From positions 15,707,182 to 15,771,181 of the forward strand of contig CM040445.1 of the NCBI GenBank assembly GCA_022749755.1: a DNA stretch of 64,000 nt, read 5' to 3'. The position numbers and the translations under genes are program-made. Below, in pieces: positions 34,870 through 48,686 of the stretch (its first letter is position 1; each line of letters opens with the position of its first letter). The DNA is from Azadirachta indica (taxonomy: Eukaryota; Streptophyta; Magnoliopsida; Sapindales; Meliaceae). Under the pieces are notes generated by a model. The model was not told where the DNA came from and made no database searches. It saw nothing but the letters and a program-made list of their open reading frames with translations.

Positions 34870-35270
34870 AATGCATGAAAGAAGAGAGAAGTTAGGACAG
34901 GTGCATGAGGATCTTTATTTATTGGAGGATATGCCAGCCACAGTGATGGCTCGTGAATTGGCAATGGCGCTTCTGCTTTCGGAGGTAGTGTTGGTGGCTT
35001 GTTTTTTGGTTGTGGTTTCTCTGGTTTAGAATGTTTGTGCTTTGGTGTTGATGGCTCTTGTTTTCGAGGTGGCTTCTCAAATGGTGGATTTTGATTTCGA
35101 GGCAGAGTTGGTGGCATTTCAAATGGAGGCTGATGCCTCGGTGATCTGTGTTTTCAATGTGCCTTTTGAAAAAGTGGCTTGTGGTATGGTGATGGAGCTT
35201 CTTCATTGGAAGGCAGAGTTGGTGACATTGGCTTAGAATGTTTATAAAATGAGGTTGGTGGGTTGTGTTC
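34870..35270 (-). pseudogene. Proline-rich cell-wall protein fragment
   Basis: On the minus strand the translation is built of Pro-rich units: NPPTSFYKHSKPMSPTLP, EAPSPYHKPLFQK, then after a stop MPPTLPRNQNPPFEKPPRKQ and HKHSKPEKPQPKNKPPTLPP. Repeated HSKP, PTLP and PPFEKPP-type units resemble repetitive proline-rich or ENOD2-like cell-wall proteins. There is no signal peptide and the frame is broken near 35,155, so this is a fragment. It lies about 0.6 kb after the transposon protease and is absent from unit 2. The family assignment is tentative. Confidence 0.45.
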
Positions 35271-36105
35271 ATGCCATAGTATTCATGCATATTAAAATCG
35301 CAGACATGGCGTCGAAATCTGATGTAGCTATTTCCAAGAGTCTTGCATCCATTATAGGGGTACTACTACTAATTTTCTCGAATAGTTTATGGTTAAGATG
35401 GCTAGTGTATATGCTTTACAATTTTTATTCGCAATTTAGCTATATTTTCTTTTTTAAATATTATAAATTGACGTAGGAAGCAGAAGTTTGAACAAAAGAA
35501 TTAATAAAGTTGACAGGTTTGACTTCTTATTTTTCTATTTTGTAACAAAGAAAAGGATAGAATTTACCAAGTAGTTCTATATTGCATATGTCTCCCATAT
35601 TTTTCAGATTGCAATTTTACTGATTATTATTTTTTAATAGGTCTTTTGTTAAGTGTTTTAATATAATTAATTAATTAATTAATTAATTAATTACAATTAA
35701 TATTTGACAGTTCTCCTATTGTCTTTTGTTATTTAATAAATAACATTAAAAAAATGTACACTTATCATAATTATTATGTTCTTGTCTTTTGTTATGTTTA
35801 CTGCAAGGATTATTTTCTTCTTTCCACTACAGAAGGTCATGAAGTTGTCTTTGCACTTACTGTACATGTTCTCGAGAGTTTCTAGCTAGTTTATTTCCTG
35901 TTGCCCAATTGGATTTGATGTTTGATTATTATTAACACATCATCGGTGGATCATTATCTAGATTATTTTCATATTTGTTTGTATTTGTAAGTTTGTAATG
36001 ACATGGGCTCTTTTAATTTAGACTTTTTTTTAATCAATATTTTTGAACTTATATATTTTTAAACAATTAATAATATATATGTATGTATGAACTATTGAGT
36101 GATAT
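35271..36105. other. Intergenic DNA, end of unit-1-only segment
   Basis: No gene is recognised. A small frame from ATG 35,307 begins MASKSDVAISKSLASIIGVL, which looks like a signal-anchor start but has no partner exon. An (AATT)n microsatellite lies at about 35,666-35,692. Confidence 0.35.
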
Positions 36106-37980
36106 TATTGTCCTGTACATATTATATATATATATATATATACACACACACATATGTATAGTATATTTTTTAGTAAATTAATTTTTATTTAATTGAATGT
36201 TGTTATACTAATAATTTTTTATTATTATTTTAAAAATTATATTTTTAAATATTTTAATAACCGTTAAAAATTGTTTTCTTATATTTTTAAATATTAAAAA
36301 TAAATTTTTTATAAAATTTTAACAACTATTAGATTTTTTTTTTTTTATAAATTTAAATACAGTTAAAAAATATCTTCTTATAAATTCGAATACTATTTAA
36401 AACTATATTCTTATAAATTTAAAAACTGATAAAAATAGTCTTTTTATCATAAAAAAAAAAAAGAGAACTGTTTTTGACATTGTAAGACACATCAAAAGAA
36501 AATGGTTTGTAATATATTTTAAAAGAGTTTTTTAAACGCTTTATAATAATCTTAGATGTGCAACGTTTTAGTGGTATAGCAACTTTATCTTTCTAAGGAT
36601 TGCTAGCTTTTTCCCTTTTCTCGGTAGTGAGGTTGATATCTCAAAGCTTGCTCTTAAGTTCCTAAGATCTGATTTTCTAACAAAAGACATAATTCAATCT
36701 AACTAGTAAAAGTTATCCTTGTTATAATATAATGGCAATTTTGAATGACAAGGGACCGACCCACCGATATGGCATTTGAATCCTCTATATTATCATCATG
36801 GGTTTGAACATGGCTAACTAAATATTTATTCGTAGTTCTCTCTAAACTACTACTTACAGCCATAGGGTGACAAGTGGTGCCTTCTTTCCTAAAAGGGATC
36901 TTATTGTATAACTCTATTAAGTCTCTTTGTGTTTCTCTATTTAGACAATTCCAAGCCAATCAATTTGTTGAAGACAATGTTGTAAAACTAGATGAATTCT
37001 TCGTGAAAAACCTCTCTTAAAACTACGTAACATAAAGGGACAAATCCCTACCAAAATGTAATGAAAATGCAACACCCTTTCTTCTTTCAAAGCAAAAATA
37101 AGAATCTCAAGCAACTACCAACATCCCAAGGCAACCATTCATCACAAAGCTCTAAGCAAAAACAGAAATAATAAGGATAAAAGTCTAAAATTAAAGGGAA
37201 GAAAAAGGACTGAGGAACGGGAAGCACAACTAGAAACACCCAAGTAATTCTGAAAATTCACAGTTGAAAGGAAACCCAAAAGTCGTTCACTCCAAAAAGT
37301 TAATTTGAATCTACTTCAGATATTAAGTCCTTGTGATGACATCAAGTAATAGTTGTGAAACTGTAATACCATATACCCTTGGGAAAGATGAAACAACAAA
37401 GTTTAGTTTTTAAAATCCTTTCCACAATACGGGCTTAATAGACAATAAGGGCTACCTCATTTAAGTTATTTTATAAATAATCAATAGATGATTTATATCA
37501 AAAATTGAGGGACTCTTCTTTACCTATGCATTTTGAGAATTTTATGTCAGGCGACCGAAAAGAGAAGGCCATCAAACTGTTATCAAAACCTACTTTCATA
37601 GGAGTGCCAATGGTCGATGGACATCTATGACTAGCATAGGCCCAAGAAACAGAAAAGATCTAATAATTAAGAAGGTTCAATTCACATTCTCTATTTCCTT
37701 TGACTTCAAAGTCCAAAACAAATAAAAATAATTAGAAGTTCACTTGAAGAAGGAAAGAAAAAGGTATACAACAGAAGAAAAATAAGGATGAGGCAAGTTT
37801 TTCCACATAAGAAACAAATAATTGCTAGCTGATATTGAGATTGCAAAATCTAACAGTTTTGAATATTCTTTTATTTATAAAGAAATGGTAAATTTATATT
37901 TTTTTGTATTAGTATCTAATGCCAAATATATAAACACATACCTTATAAGTATGAGCAATAATATATGCTCAAACTATATA
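36106..37980. repeat. Right-hand segment of unit 1 (copy of 53,380-55,206)
   Basis: This is non-coding or decayed DNA repeated near the end of unit 2. It starts with a (TA)n(CA)n tract at 36,121-36,150. A minus-strand open piece at 36,699-36,959 (MAWNCLNRETQRDL...) is kept in both copies but differs at about ten of 86 residues, so it is probably not under selection. A segment of about 70 bp near 37,470-37,540 is missing from the other copy. The family is unknown; it may be an old retroelement piece. Confidence 0.65.
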
Positions 37981-38512
37981 ATTTGCATAACACAATCCAG
38001 GCTTCAGAAGTCCGGATTCATGATATAAGAACACAAATAATTATGAAAAAGAAGTCATATGCCAGTAATTTTTATTTTGAAGGTGGTACAATATATTTAT
38101 TAAAAAAATATTTCTACGTTAATTTTGTATCCACTCATTGAATTTATGTTATTCTCCTTATTATTTTGTTTAATATATTTTTTCTCCCCTCCTGCTATTG
38201 CTGGAACTAATCAGCTTAGCAATGATTTTAGTGTATTCATATAAATGTTGTTCAAGAGATTATAAGCAAATTAAATAAGTCATTCGATTTTCCTCTATGT
38301 TATATTAGAGTATGAGACTCCTTTGCGGAGATATTGAATGTTGTATGGTTATAAAATTTTCATATTACTTCTTTCGATTCATTAATAATGATGATGTATA
38401 CATATGTATATATGTATAAAGTATTTGATCATGAAGGTTTTATGTGGTGATTTATTAGGTATTTAAAGTTGGCAAAATTCAGGATAAAGCATATAAAAAT
38501 GTGTGTGACGTG

Positions 38513-40280
38513 CAACTTATTTTTTTAACATAAGCTTTTACATTAACCTTTAATTAAAGGTATGTAGAGAGTGTAGTATGAATGAAATAAAATATATTAA
38601 ATATTTTATATTTATTAATTAAAGTTTTTTATATTTTTTAACTTCTTCTTTTTTTTTAACTAATAATTTGTAAAATTTCTTTCTTAGATTTCTCTTGTTT
38701 ATTAAATCTTCTTTGTTCTCATTAATTCTTTGTATTTTAATTATTATTTATAAATTGAAAATTTTAAAATTTTAAATAATTATTTTAATTATCATTTATA
38801 AATTAAAAAACTTAAAAATTTAAATAAAAATTATTTTAATTAATTTATCTAAAAAATTCATAAATTTTTTAAAAATTATTATAATATATAATAAATAAAT
38901 AATAAAAAAATTATTTAATTCATTAATTTTTTATCCTATAAATGGTAATCAAAATTAAGGGATATTTTCACATACCTCTCCTGTATTTTGTAGAAATCTC
39001 AGTTTCATAGAAAGTTTATGAAAATGGACACAAACCTCACTTATAAACAATAAACATACCAAAATATCCCCAAATTCATTTTCTTAAAATTTGCAAACTG
39101 GAATTGCTTTGATTGGATTCAAACCTATGACCTCACTTCAATGCAAAAGACTAAATACTTAACTACTGCACTAAACACATTTTAATGATATATTTTTCAA
39201 TTAGTAATAAATAACTTTTTAAAAATACATATATAATAATTTCTACAATAATTAAAATTATTTTGTTATTATAAAACTTATAATTCAAAAATAATTTTAT
39301 AATCATTAAAATTTTATATAATAACTTGAATTTAAAATTATTATTATTTTTTTAAATTATAAAATTTTAAAACTATTATCATTATTTAGACTTTTTAAAT
39401 AAAATAATTTATTTTTTTAACAATTATTTAATAATAATGCTTTAAAATTATTAATGCTAGTAAATACTTTTAGAATAATTTTATTTTATGACAATTTAAA
39501 TTTATTTTCTTTAATAATTATTTAAGAATAATTTGTTATTATTATTTGATAAAAATTTTAAATTCAAATATTATATAGAATTTTTTTGGAATTATAAGTT
39601 TGATAATAACAAAATAATTTAATTATTATAGAAATTATTATATATGTATTTTCAAAAGGGTTATTTATTAAGGATTGGAAAAATATTATTAAAATATTTT
39701 TGGTGCAATGGTTAAGGTATTGGTTTTTTTCACTAAGGTCATAGGTTTGAATTCAATCAAAGTAATCTAATTTTAAAATTTTAGAAAGATAGATCGGAAT
39801 GCATTTTAACAAGTTTACTGTTTGTATGTGAGATTTGTGTCTTTTTTCACAAATTTTTTATAACATTGGAATTTCTATAGACCTCAAGGGAGGTATGTGA
39901 AAATACCCCACAATTTTAAGAAAATGGATCTAAGCTATTTTGATAAGAGTACTGATTGTAGGTGAAATTTGTGCTCATTTTCATAAATTTTTTATTAAAC
40001 TGAGATTTTTATAAATTTTAAGGGAGATATGTGAAAATACTCCTTAAAATTAAAAAATATTTAAGGAAAGAGAAGATATAATAAAGAAAATTTAAAGTGG
40101 GAGAAAAATTAATAAATTAAAAGTAAGAAAGTAAAAAGAAAAAGATATAAACAACGCTATTAAATGAGTTTATAAAAATATTTTATATTTGATAGATACA
40201 ATTTTTGTTCTTAATTAGACATTTAATCTAATAATTAAAAATTGATGTAAAATTTTGTATAAAATAAATGGCTGCTAATC
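38513..40280. mobile_element. 1.75-kb nested foldback element (unit 2 copy)
   Basis: This is the counterpart of 20,473-22,228, with the same outer and inner palindromic arms. It differs from the unit 1 copy by many substitutions and small indels, clearly more than the neighbouring BAHD gene does. Confidence 0.8.
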
Positions 40281-41297
40281 TACTTTTATATATATATATT
40301 CAATAATTGCAAGTGAATAATATTTAGAAAAATAAAAGAAATCTTATCTAAATTTTGGTAAAATTTTTAGTTATAAAATTACTTTTATTAGACTCACAGA
40401 AATTACACACACGTAACTTTCTCATTACCTATATTACTCAAAATATGGCTTGTACTCACTCATTGCAACTCTAACTCACACTCTTAAGTCTCTAACTCAC
40501 ACACACACCACCAACTCAGGTAACTAACACACAAAACATTTTCTCTCCCCATTTAGTACAACCTTGTTATTAATAGAATTGACCAAACAAATTATATATC
40601 TTTGACGTGTATGATCAATTATATTGATATTATTTTAATTTTTATTAAATTTTGAATTACATATGAATACAATAATGAGTTTTTATATAAATATTAGACA
40701 TAATTGAGATTAAAAACTAAATAATATCAATATAATTGGGTGAATTTTGCTTCATCATCAATTACATTAGTACCTCATTCAAACGTAAGGTTGCATAATC
40801 AAAGCATAATAGACTCTGTTATTGACAATGGACGGTTTTTTCTTATTTTTCTTTTTTCATTTGAAGTTTTAAATGGGAAATATTTTCATTTGTGGCTACG
40901 TATGAAACAAAGACTTTATCTGTTATATTTTATCTCAATCACAAATGCTTTCAACAATTTCAACTGATTACTTGTTCAACTAATATATTTAAAATCTTTT
41001 ATTGCAATATTATTTCCTGTTATTTTAACATCAAAATCTTTTGTTTCTATTCACAATAGTAAAAAAAAATATTATTATTCAAATTCAGAATAATTTAATA
41101 ATATCAAGCGTGTTATGTTTAGAGAACAACAATTTAAAGTAAACAAAAACGAAATTAAATAACAATTGCCTCGTTTTAATGTGGCTCGGTCATTGAAAGA
41201 GAAATTAAAGTTTAAATTACGATAACATAAAATTTTACATGAACTGTCTATGAAGAGGGATTAATTGAAGAAAAAAAAAAAGATGCAAAATAAATAT
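40281..41297. other. 3' flank of BAHD copy 2
   Basis: This is non-coding. It carries CACTCTTAAGTCTCTAACT (shared with copy 3, absent from copy 1) and lacks the CTCCAACAC...TTTATTG stretch present in copies 1 and 3. Downstream of about 41,115 it becomes nearly identical to copy 1. Confidence 0.7.
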
Positions 41298-42598
41298 TCA
41301 TAACTTTGATTGAAATGACGCAATTGGATCAAAAGAACTGTAAGTAAGGATAGCGGGATCTTGTTCAAATTTGGCCATGTCTTTCTTAGACAAAGCCACC
41401 CATGCTTCTATTCCCTTACCATCAGAAGTGTCGAAGAGAATCACAACATTAATAAACTTCATACAAACACCTACCCACGTTGGCTTTCCCCATCCAAAAT
41501 CAACTTCATAAAATGGAAGTCCACACAAACTAGTAACACATATCATATTTACTTGAGTACTATCGTTGCTGAAATCCTCACTTCCCTTACTCATTTGATC
41601 TCCCAAACTGTTATAATATTTTCTCACCTCATCTTCACTCATCATCTTCACAGCTTGGTGAATTTTGTTTGCCAAGCTGCTGTAATCAACTGCCTCGTTA
41701 TCCAACCAGTTTCCTGTTACACAGTAGATTGCATTTCCAATACATTCTTGGGGAAATGGTGGATTCATTCGGTTTCGTACATTCAAAGGGATTAGTATGA
41801 AAGGAGAAGCCTCACCACTTTCTTTAGCCATAGAAATTAGAGCACCCCAGATGAGAGCAGATACAACTTCATACCGTGTTGGACGACGATGATGTTCAAA
41901 TCTGTTCTCAATTTCTTCTATTAAAGAAGCTATCTTGGTAACATCGAATGTAATTCTTTTTGCTACGCATTCTATGGAACGTTGTCTTTCAATAGTATTC
42001 TTCGCTATGTTTTTGGCCAATTCATTTGGAGGAAAGATAGAAGAGCAATCAAATATCACGTCTTTGATATCATTGAACCCACGAGCAACTGCAGCCCAAT
42101 TTTTAAGAAACGAAGCTGCTGCTGATGCATCAGCTATAACATGCCTAAAATAAACACAAACAGCAATCCCACCGCAATCAAAGTAATTGACTTGAACAGC
42201 AAGATTGGGCAGATCATCAGTACTTACCTTTTTATTCGGATTGTATGGCAACAGTTGTTCGAGGATATTCATCTCTGTTTGTCTCATAACCTCAAACATA
42301 TTAATATCTACACAAGCTTCAATAAAAGGGACGCCAGAATCGTCACAATCAACAAAAGAATCATCTCTCACTCGTCCTGCAAAAGGATAGTAATGGGTCA
42401 ATGTTTTTTTGAGAGAGATCTTTTTAGGTGATCAGAAATTTCAACAAGGCTTTTGTCTACTCTATTGTAAAAGAGAGGATATCCATAATAGGTATTGAGA
42501 TTCAATTGATCTATAAGAGATAATTTATGGGTTTTTAGGTGGGAAGGGGTTGGAGAAGATGGTTTGATGATTTCTGAGGAAATGGTCCGGAGCTCCAT
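41298..42598 (-). pseudogene. BAHD acyltransferase copy 2, broken by a 2-base insertion
   Basis: The sequence is that of copy 1 except that a run of five T at 24,379-24,383 is seven T here (42,404-42,410). The frame shifts after about residue 64 (SLSK), and translation adds two residues and stops at 42,398-42,400. Beyond that, the remaining 367 residues are identical to copy 1, including HVIAD and DFGWG. Either this is a very young pseudogene or the extra bases are a homopolymer error and the gene is intact. A downstream Met could not restore the N-terminal part of the fold. Confidence 0.85.
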
Positions 42599-42664
42599 GA
42601 TACTGCAAGCGTTAATTATCTCCCGACTCTTTTTCTTGCTCGTACAAGAAAAGCTTAATGTCTA

Positions 42665-42674
42665 GTATATATAC
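42665..42674 (-). promoter_or_regulatory. TATA-box candidate of BAHD copy 2
   Basis: The same GTATATATAC element as copy 1 lies 67 bases upstream of the ATG, in an identical promoter context. Confidence 0.55.
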
Positions 42675-42964
42675 ATAGAATCAGGTTTCATGTGAGGGAT
42701 ATTTGTAAGAATTATATTATAAAAAAAAATAAATTAATCCACATGGAATGATTATTCTGTTGATATTCTCAAGCCGCCATGTTTGACTTCAGACAGTTGC
42801 AGTCAATAATCATTTACATATATAGAATTTTATTCCTTGGATGCTTCTAAAGTTTGAAAATTGGGGATACTGACGTTTTCCTTGACTTTTTGGTTAATAA
42901 ATAGGTATTTTGACGATTGAAAAAATAAATATTTTAACATTTCGATCAATAGATAAGTTTTTTT

Positions 42965-44070
42965 ATTTTTATTTTATTTATTAATTTATAAAATTATTAT
43001 TATTTGTACCTCTAAAAATTTATATAAATTAAAAAAATAATATATATTTTATTTAATTATAATAATTTAATTTTAATATAATATTTTTTAAAATATTTTT
43101 TTAATTATAATAATTTAATTATTATTTTAATATTTTTTACAATATTTTAAGAATTATATAATTTTTTTAATTTATTATTTAAGTAAAAATTAAAAATATA
43201 TTATCAATTAAAAAATAAAATAATTAGTTACATTAAACGTATATGTTAAAATATTTTTAATCTTCTTCTTTTACTTATTAATAATTTGATATTTAATTTA
43301 AAAATTTTGAAATATTTTTAACATTTTATTTTTTATATATAACATATTTATTTAAAAGATTATATTAAATTTATTATATTTTATTAAGAAAAAAATATGA
43401 AAATATAAGTAAAAAAGTGTAAAAAAAGAAAATTTGGTGTTATTTATTAATAGAATTAATAATTAGATATATTTTATATCTTATTAACTAATATAATTTA
43501 ATTTTTAATTAAAATATGAAAAATAAAGAAATTTTTAATTATTTTATTTGTAATATATATTAAAATTTTTAAATTAAATTAAATTAAATTATATTAGTTA
43601 ATAAGATTATAAAATATATCTAATTACTTTTTTTTAATAAATGACACCTAATTCTCTTCTTTCTTCTATTTTTTCATTTATATTTTCATAATTTTTTAAG
43701 AGCATATAAGGAATTTAATACAATTCTTTTAAATAATTTTAAAAATATATTATATATAAAAATAAAATGTTAAAAGATATTTCAACTAAATTTTTTTCAT
43801 AATTAAATATCAAATTTATTATTAAAAAATAAAAGAAGAAGTTTAGTAATATTTTAGCATATAAGTTTGATCTAATTTATTATTTGAATTTCTTTAATAA
43901 TAGTAATTTTTTAAATTTTTTATTGAAGTAATAAATTACAAATTTTATTTAATTCTTACCATATAGTATAAAATATTAAAATAGAGATTAAATTGTTACA
44001 GTTAAAAAAATATATTGTGAAAAATTAAAATAAGGACTAAAGTATTTTAATTAAATAACTATATGTTATT
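42965..44070. mobile_element. Foldback element 5' of BAHD copy 2
   Basis: This is a copy of 24,950-26,060, with the same palindromic arms centred near 43,545. It differs from unit 1 mainly by small indels in homopolymer and TA tracts. Confidence 0.7.
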
Positions 44071-45064
44071 TTACTATTTAAAAAAAATTAGCGATATAAA
44101 TAATAATAACTTAATAGTCAACTAACATAAATAAAAGTTAATAAAATATTTACTTATTTGTCCAAATATGAAAATATCTTTTTTTTCCTAAACATTATAA
44201 AGGTATAGGCCTATTTACTAATCATTAGGAGTTATCCATCAATATCCCTTGAAAATTTTACTCAACCTCTCCAAAATAATGCCTTCGTTTAATTTTAATT
44301 ACTAGTACAAAAGTATTCTTCCTTGATAAATGACTTGTTCACAAAAATAGTTTTTACCGCTTATAATTTGATAAACTAATTACCCGTGAAACAAACATTC
44401 ATTTTATGGAATCTCTTATGACATATTGTTCATAATCAAATAATTTTCATAATCAAACATTGATAATTTATGACATATTGTTCATAATCAAATAATTTTC
44501 GTTTAAACCAAGTTGTTTGGTTGAAACTATAAGATTATAATTTGTTGGAAATAAACAATAAATAACGGGTTATTAACATTGTTATCATTATAATTTAAAA
44601 AATAACATTTAGGTGAATGGTATGCCATAATATGACAATTACATCCTTTATTAGAAGAACAAAAAAAAAAAAAAAAAGACTTTTTTAGACTAATCCAATC
44701 AAAATAAAAGTCCTTCACTTCTTACAAAAGAATAAAAGAAATTGTACTTTCATATAATATCTTAACTAAATTCTAAGTAATGATTAAGTTACTGGGTTTA
44801 ATTTTCATTTACCCATGTCAAATTCCTAACACTAAAACCAAAATTGAATTTTTGGGATTTGAATTGGAATTAACAAATAACCAATAACAATATTATTGTT
44901 TATTACTATTGAATCAAAATTTAAAAGGGGGCGCGGCCAAACAGTAAGGGAATGGGCTTGGTTCCAGTATTCAGAGGTTTGAATATTGTTTGGAATATAT
45001 CCATTAAAGTGTTTCAGGTCAATATCTTGGTAAAGTATAGGGATATTACTGGTACTGTTATTTA
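44071..45064. other. Spacer between foldback elements, unit 2
   Basis: This is the counterpart of 26,061-27,059. It includes the same CATATTGTTCATAATCAAA repeat and GGGGGCGCGGCC patch; the poly(A) tract is shorter here (about 44,661-44,678). Confidence 0.6.
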
Positions 45065-46035
45065 TTAATTTATAAGATTATTCTTATTTGTATCTTTAAA
45101 TTGATATAAATTAATAAAAATAATATATATTTTATTTAATTATAATAATTTCATTTTATTTTAATATTTTTTAAAATATATTTTTTTAATTGTAATAATT
45201 TAGTTATTATTTTAATATTTTTTACAACATATTAAGGACTATATAATTTTTTTGAATTTATCATTTAAGTAAAAATTTTAAAAAAATATTATTAATTAAA
45301 AATTGAAATAATTAGTTACATTAAATTTATATGTTAAAATATTTTTAACTTTTTTTTTTCTTTTACTTATTAATAATTTAGTATTTGTTTATAAAAAATT
45401 TGAAATATTTTTTAACATTCTATTTTTATACATAATATATTTATTTAAAACATTATATTAATTTATTATATTTTATTAAAAAAATATGAAAATATAAGTA
45501 AAAAAGTGTAAAAAAAGAAAATTTGGTGTTATTTGTTAATAGAATTAGTAATTAGATATATTTTATATCTTATTAACTAATATAAATGACACCAAATTCT
45601 CTTCTTTCTTATACTTTTTCATTTATATTTTCATAATTTTTTAAGAACATATAATGAATTTAATACAATTTTTTAAATAATTTTAAAAAATATATTATAT
45701 ATAAAAATAAAATATTAAAAGATATTTCAATTAAATTTTTTAATAATTAAATATCACATTTATTATTAGAAAATAAAAGAAGAAACTTAATAATATTTTA
45801 GCATCTGAGTTTGATCTAATTTATGATTTGAATTTATTTAATAATAGTAATTTTTTTAAATTTTGTATAGAAGTAATTTTAATTAATTTTTTAAAATTTT
45901 TTATAGAAGTAATAAATTAAAAAATTTATTTAATTCTTGCCATATAGTGTAAAATATTAAAATAAAGATTAAATTGTTATAGTTAAAAAAAATATATTGT
46001 AAAAAATATTAAAACAAGGATTAAAGTATTTTAAT
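45065..46035. mobile_element. Second foldback element of unit 2
   Basis: This is a copy of 27,060-28,025 with the same centre (TTTGGTGTTATTTG paired with AAATGACACCAAA). It is non-coding. Confidence 0.7.
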
Positions 46036-46657
46036 TAACTCTTCAATTCATTACATACTGGCTAAAACGATGTAGTTTGGGCTCTCTCTTTTCCCTCAAA
46101 CAACAAGATGAAGTCGACCCTAAAAATTTGTTAACGTTTGTTTACTGTAGTTTCTTCACGAATTGAACTAATTTAAAGCATTTTTATTGCTTGTTTAGTT
46201 TGTTAAAGTCATTTTACAATGTTAGTGCTTGTCTTTTGTTGTACCTAGGGTTTGAGTTATTTGTTTTATAGTAATATATGGAATTAGATATTTGTTGAAT
46301 GAAGCGAAGAAAACGTGTAGATGTTTTGGACCGCTGTTGGCAAGTTTTGGACTGGTGTGGTTTGTTGGTTTGAATATTTTTAAGTCTTGTCGTCTGTTGC
46401 TATTAATATTTGAAGTGTTGTTTGATTCCCTTGCAACGGAATATTAAAAAAATAGCATGTCGGCAGTTTTGGTCGCTTTTAATATTTAGAGTGTTGTTTA
46501 ATGTTTGGACTGTTGCTTTAAGTATTTGGTTAGACAAATTAAATATTAACATCCAAGAACAAATAAAAAATCCTCACATACATAGATATATAACAAAAAG
46601 AAACTTATGCAGCACCCAAGAAAATAACTCACCTAATCCGTGAACACACTCATGAGA
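46036..46657. other. Intergenic DNA downstream of ARR pseudogene copy 2
   Basis: This is the same GTTTG-rich non-coding DNA as 28,026-28,649, with very few base differences. No gene is visible. Confidence 0.45.
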
Positions 46658-48374
46658 TCATTTGAGGTATATTGTTGTAACATTGGGATGTCCACTTTTT
46701 ACATTATCGACAAATTTCAGATTTGGCTTCTCCTTCGCTTTGCTAGCACTGTTGTCAAAATATATTTTTGCACGGTTCAAGTCATTCATTGGTGATTTAA
46801 ATTCATCTACAGCAAGCCGGCGTGGAATGCAAGTCCTTCTACCAATAAATCCAAGATTTCTTAATGGCCCTTGATCAAGCATTTCACCTAACTGAGCATC
46901 ATATGAAGCTTGTATATCTGCAAGATTAGGAACAAATACTGGCACTTGTCCAGCAGCTCTAAATGCCAGGGTTGAGTTTTGAACATGCTGATTTGTGTTA
47001 TCGTCAGCGTTTACTGAACAAGAGGATGCTGAAGGAGAAATGGAACCTCGGCTGCGGAACCACTAAGAATACCTGTAGTTTGGATGTCACCATCGGAGAT
47101 TTGCCCCATATTCAACGAGGGATTATTTGACTGACTTGAGAGGAGATTATAATCGATGACAGCACTCCTACTAAAACTGCAATTTTGATTTACAGACGCA
47201 GGACTATTTCCCTCCGAAAAACTAGCTGATGAATAAAAGGAGACTACAAGGCAAGATGACTACACATTAATTGAACGGCTGGGCTCAGATAGTGTAAACT
47301 GCTGCTGTGGTTGTAGGTGCTGTTGTTTTTCATGCTGTTGATGTTGCTGCTGATGCAGTATATCCATTTTCTAGGGATTCACACCTCCAATGTTGCTACC
47401 AGGTGCCAAAACCACCAAGGCTGTTAGGTGCCCATACACCAAATCCTGTAGACGCATGACCAACAGATGTTATGGATTGAGGTAAATGTTTTGAAACATT
47501 GGATTGGTATTTTACCAGTGGCCGACTGAAAGCTATACCATTTTCAGCAGGAATACACTTGGGTCTTGTAAGGACGATTGTATAAGAGCTGGCTGCCCTA
47601 TTGCTGTAATTAGGTTACCTGCAGGACGACCTAAAAGTTTAGCTTGCAAGGCTGCTAATATTTGTGGAGGAATTTGGCCAGAGGCAGCCGAAGCTTGGAT
47701 GTCGAATCTTCTAAGTGAGCCAAGCTTCATATTTGTTTCAACAGGAGCACAGAAAGCGTTAGAAATTCCACCTTGCACTCCATTTAATCTTTTTAAACAT
47801 ATTCTAAATTTCTGCAAGTTGACTTTATGGTAAGTTAAATCTATTCAATATTAACAATATAATGCATGTTAAAAAATGACAATTTTCATAATAATATTCA
47901 ATCATTGTTTACCCCCGATGACAAAGATGATGATAGAGGAAAGGAATAAGAAGCACAATAGTAGAAAATCCAAAGGAATAAAAGAATTATACCTGCAGAT
48001 GACTTGCAACATTGTCTCTCTTCAAACCAGGTACATTCATCAATTCAACAATTCTCTTAGGTACAGCCTCTGATATTAGAGCCATAATATTTTAATCAGA
48101 AATATTAAATTGAAGCAAACAAAAATTTACAAACTTATTTAAGAGATGGCCAAGATACATCATAATATCTCTTATTCATATCAAATATATAATGAATAAA
48201 TTCAACGAAAGAAACTATAAAAGATCATACTGTCTATCTCAAGTTGATTTACTGCACTGACAAATTGCTGATGTAGCTCCACTGACCATAATACACGTGG
48301 TTTTTTTTTTTCGTGGAAGGATCCTCATTTTCCAGTTCACCATCATCTTCTTCTTTAGCGCAAATTCTCTTTTT
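46658..48374 (-). pseudogene. Type-B ARR pseudogene, unit 2 copy
   Basis: This is the counterpart of 28,650-30,368 with the same exon borders (48,374-48,231, 48,069-47,993, then 47,811 downwards). It carries two extra lesions. The lysine-coding tract before PRVLWSVEL has 11 instead of 12 T on the plus strand (48,301-48,311), shifting the frame ahead of the GARP domain. One C is also lost near 47,565, shifting the frame in the region after GARP. The C-terminal piece at 46,658-46,945 is unchanged. Confidence 0.85.
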
Positions 48375-48686
48375 CTGAGCTTTTAAAATAAATAATTGAG
48401 ATTACTCTCTTATTACAATTAATGGCATAATTATATTGTTGAGTATTAAAATAACTGTTAGTAATATAATTATACATCTGTTGATTATAACTTGAATATA
48501 TTTATATAAATTACTTTTTTAAAGTTTTAGACATTTCTTTAATAATTAAGATATCATAAATTTTATTTATTAGTAAATAACATGTCCTAAATTTCATTTA
48601 GTACATTTATTTTATCTTAAAGTGCTGAATTAATTATATTTTATTAGTATCACTTATATATATATATATATATTTGTTTCAGTATC

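Larger units (their letters stand above)
19941..37980. repeat. Unit 1 of an 18.04-kb tandem segmental duplication
   Basis: Sequence beginning ATTTGCATAACACAATCCAG at 19,941 recurs at 37,981 and stays collinear for about 12.2 kb (to 32,161 / 50,164). The unit's last part, 36,106-37,980, recurs at about 53,380-55,206. The right end of unit 1 (CTCAAACTATATA) therefore abuts the left end of unit 2, while the same right end in unit 2 continues into TAAATAAAATGG. Unit 1 holds the uninterrupted transposon at 30,679-34,230, so its arrangement is taken as ancestral. Confidence 0.9.
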
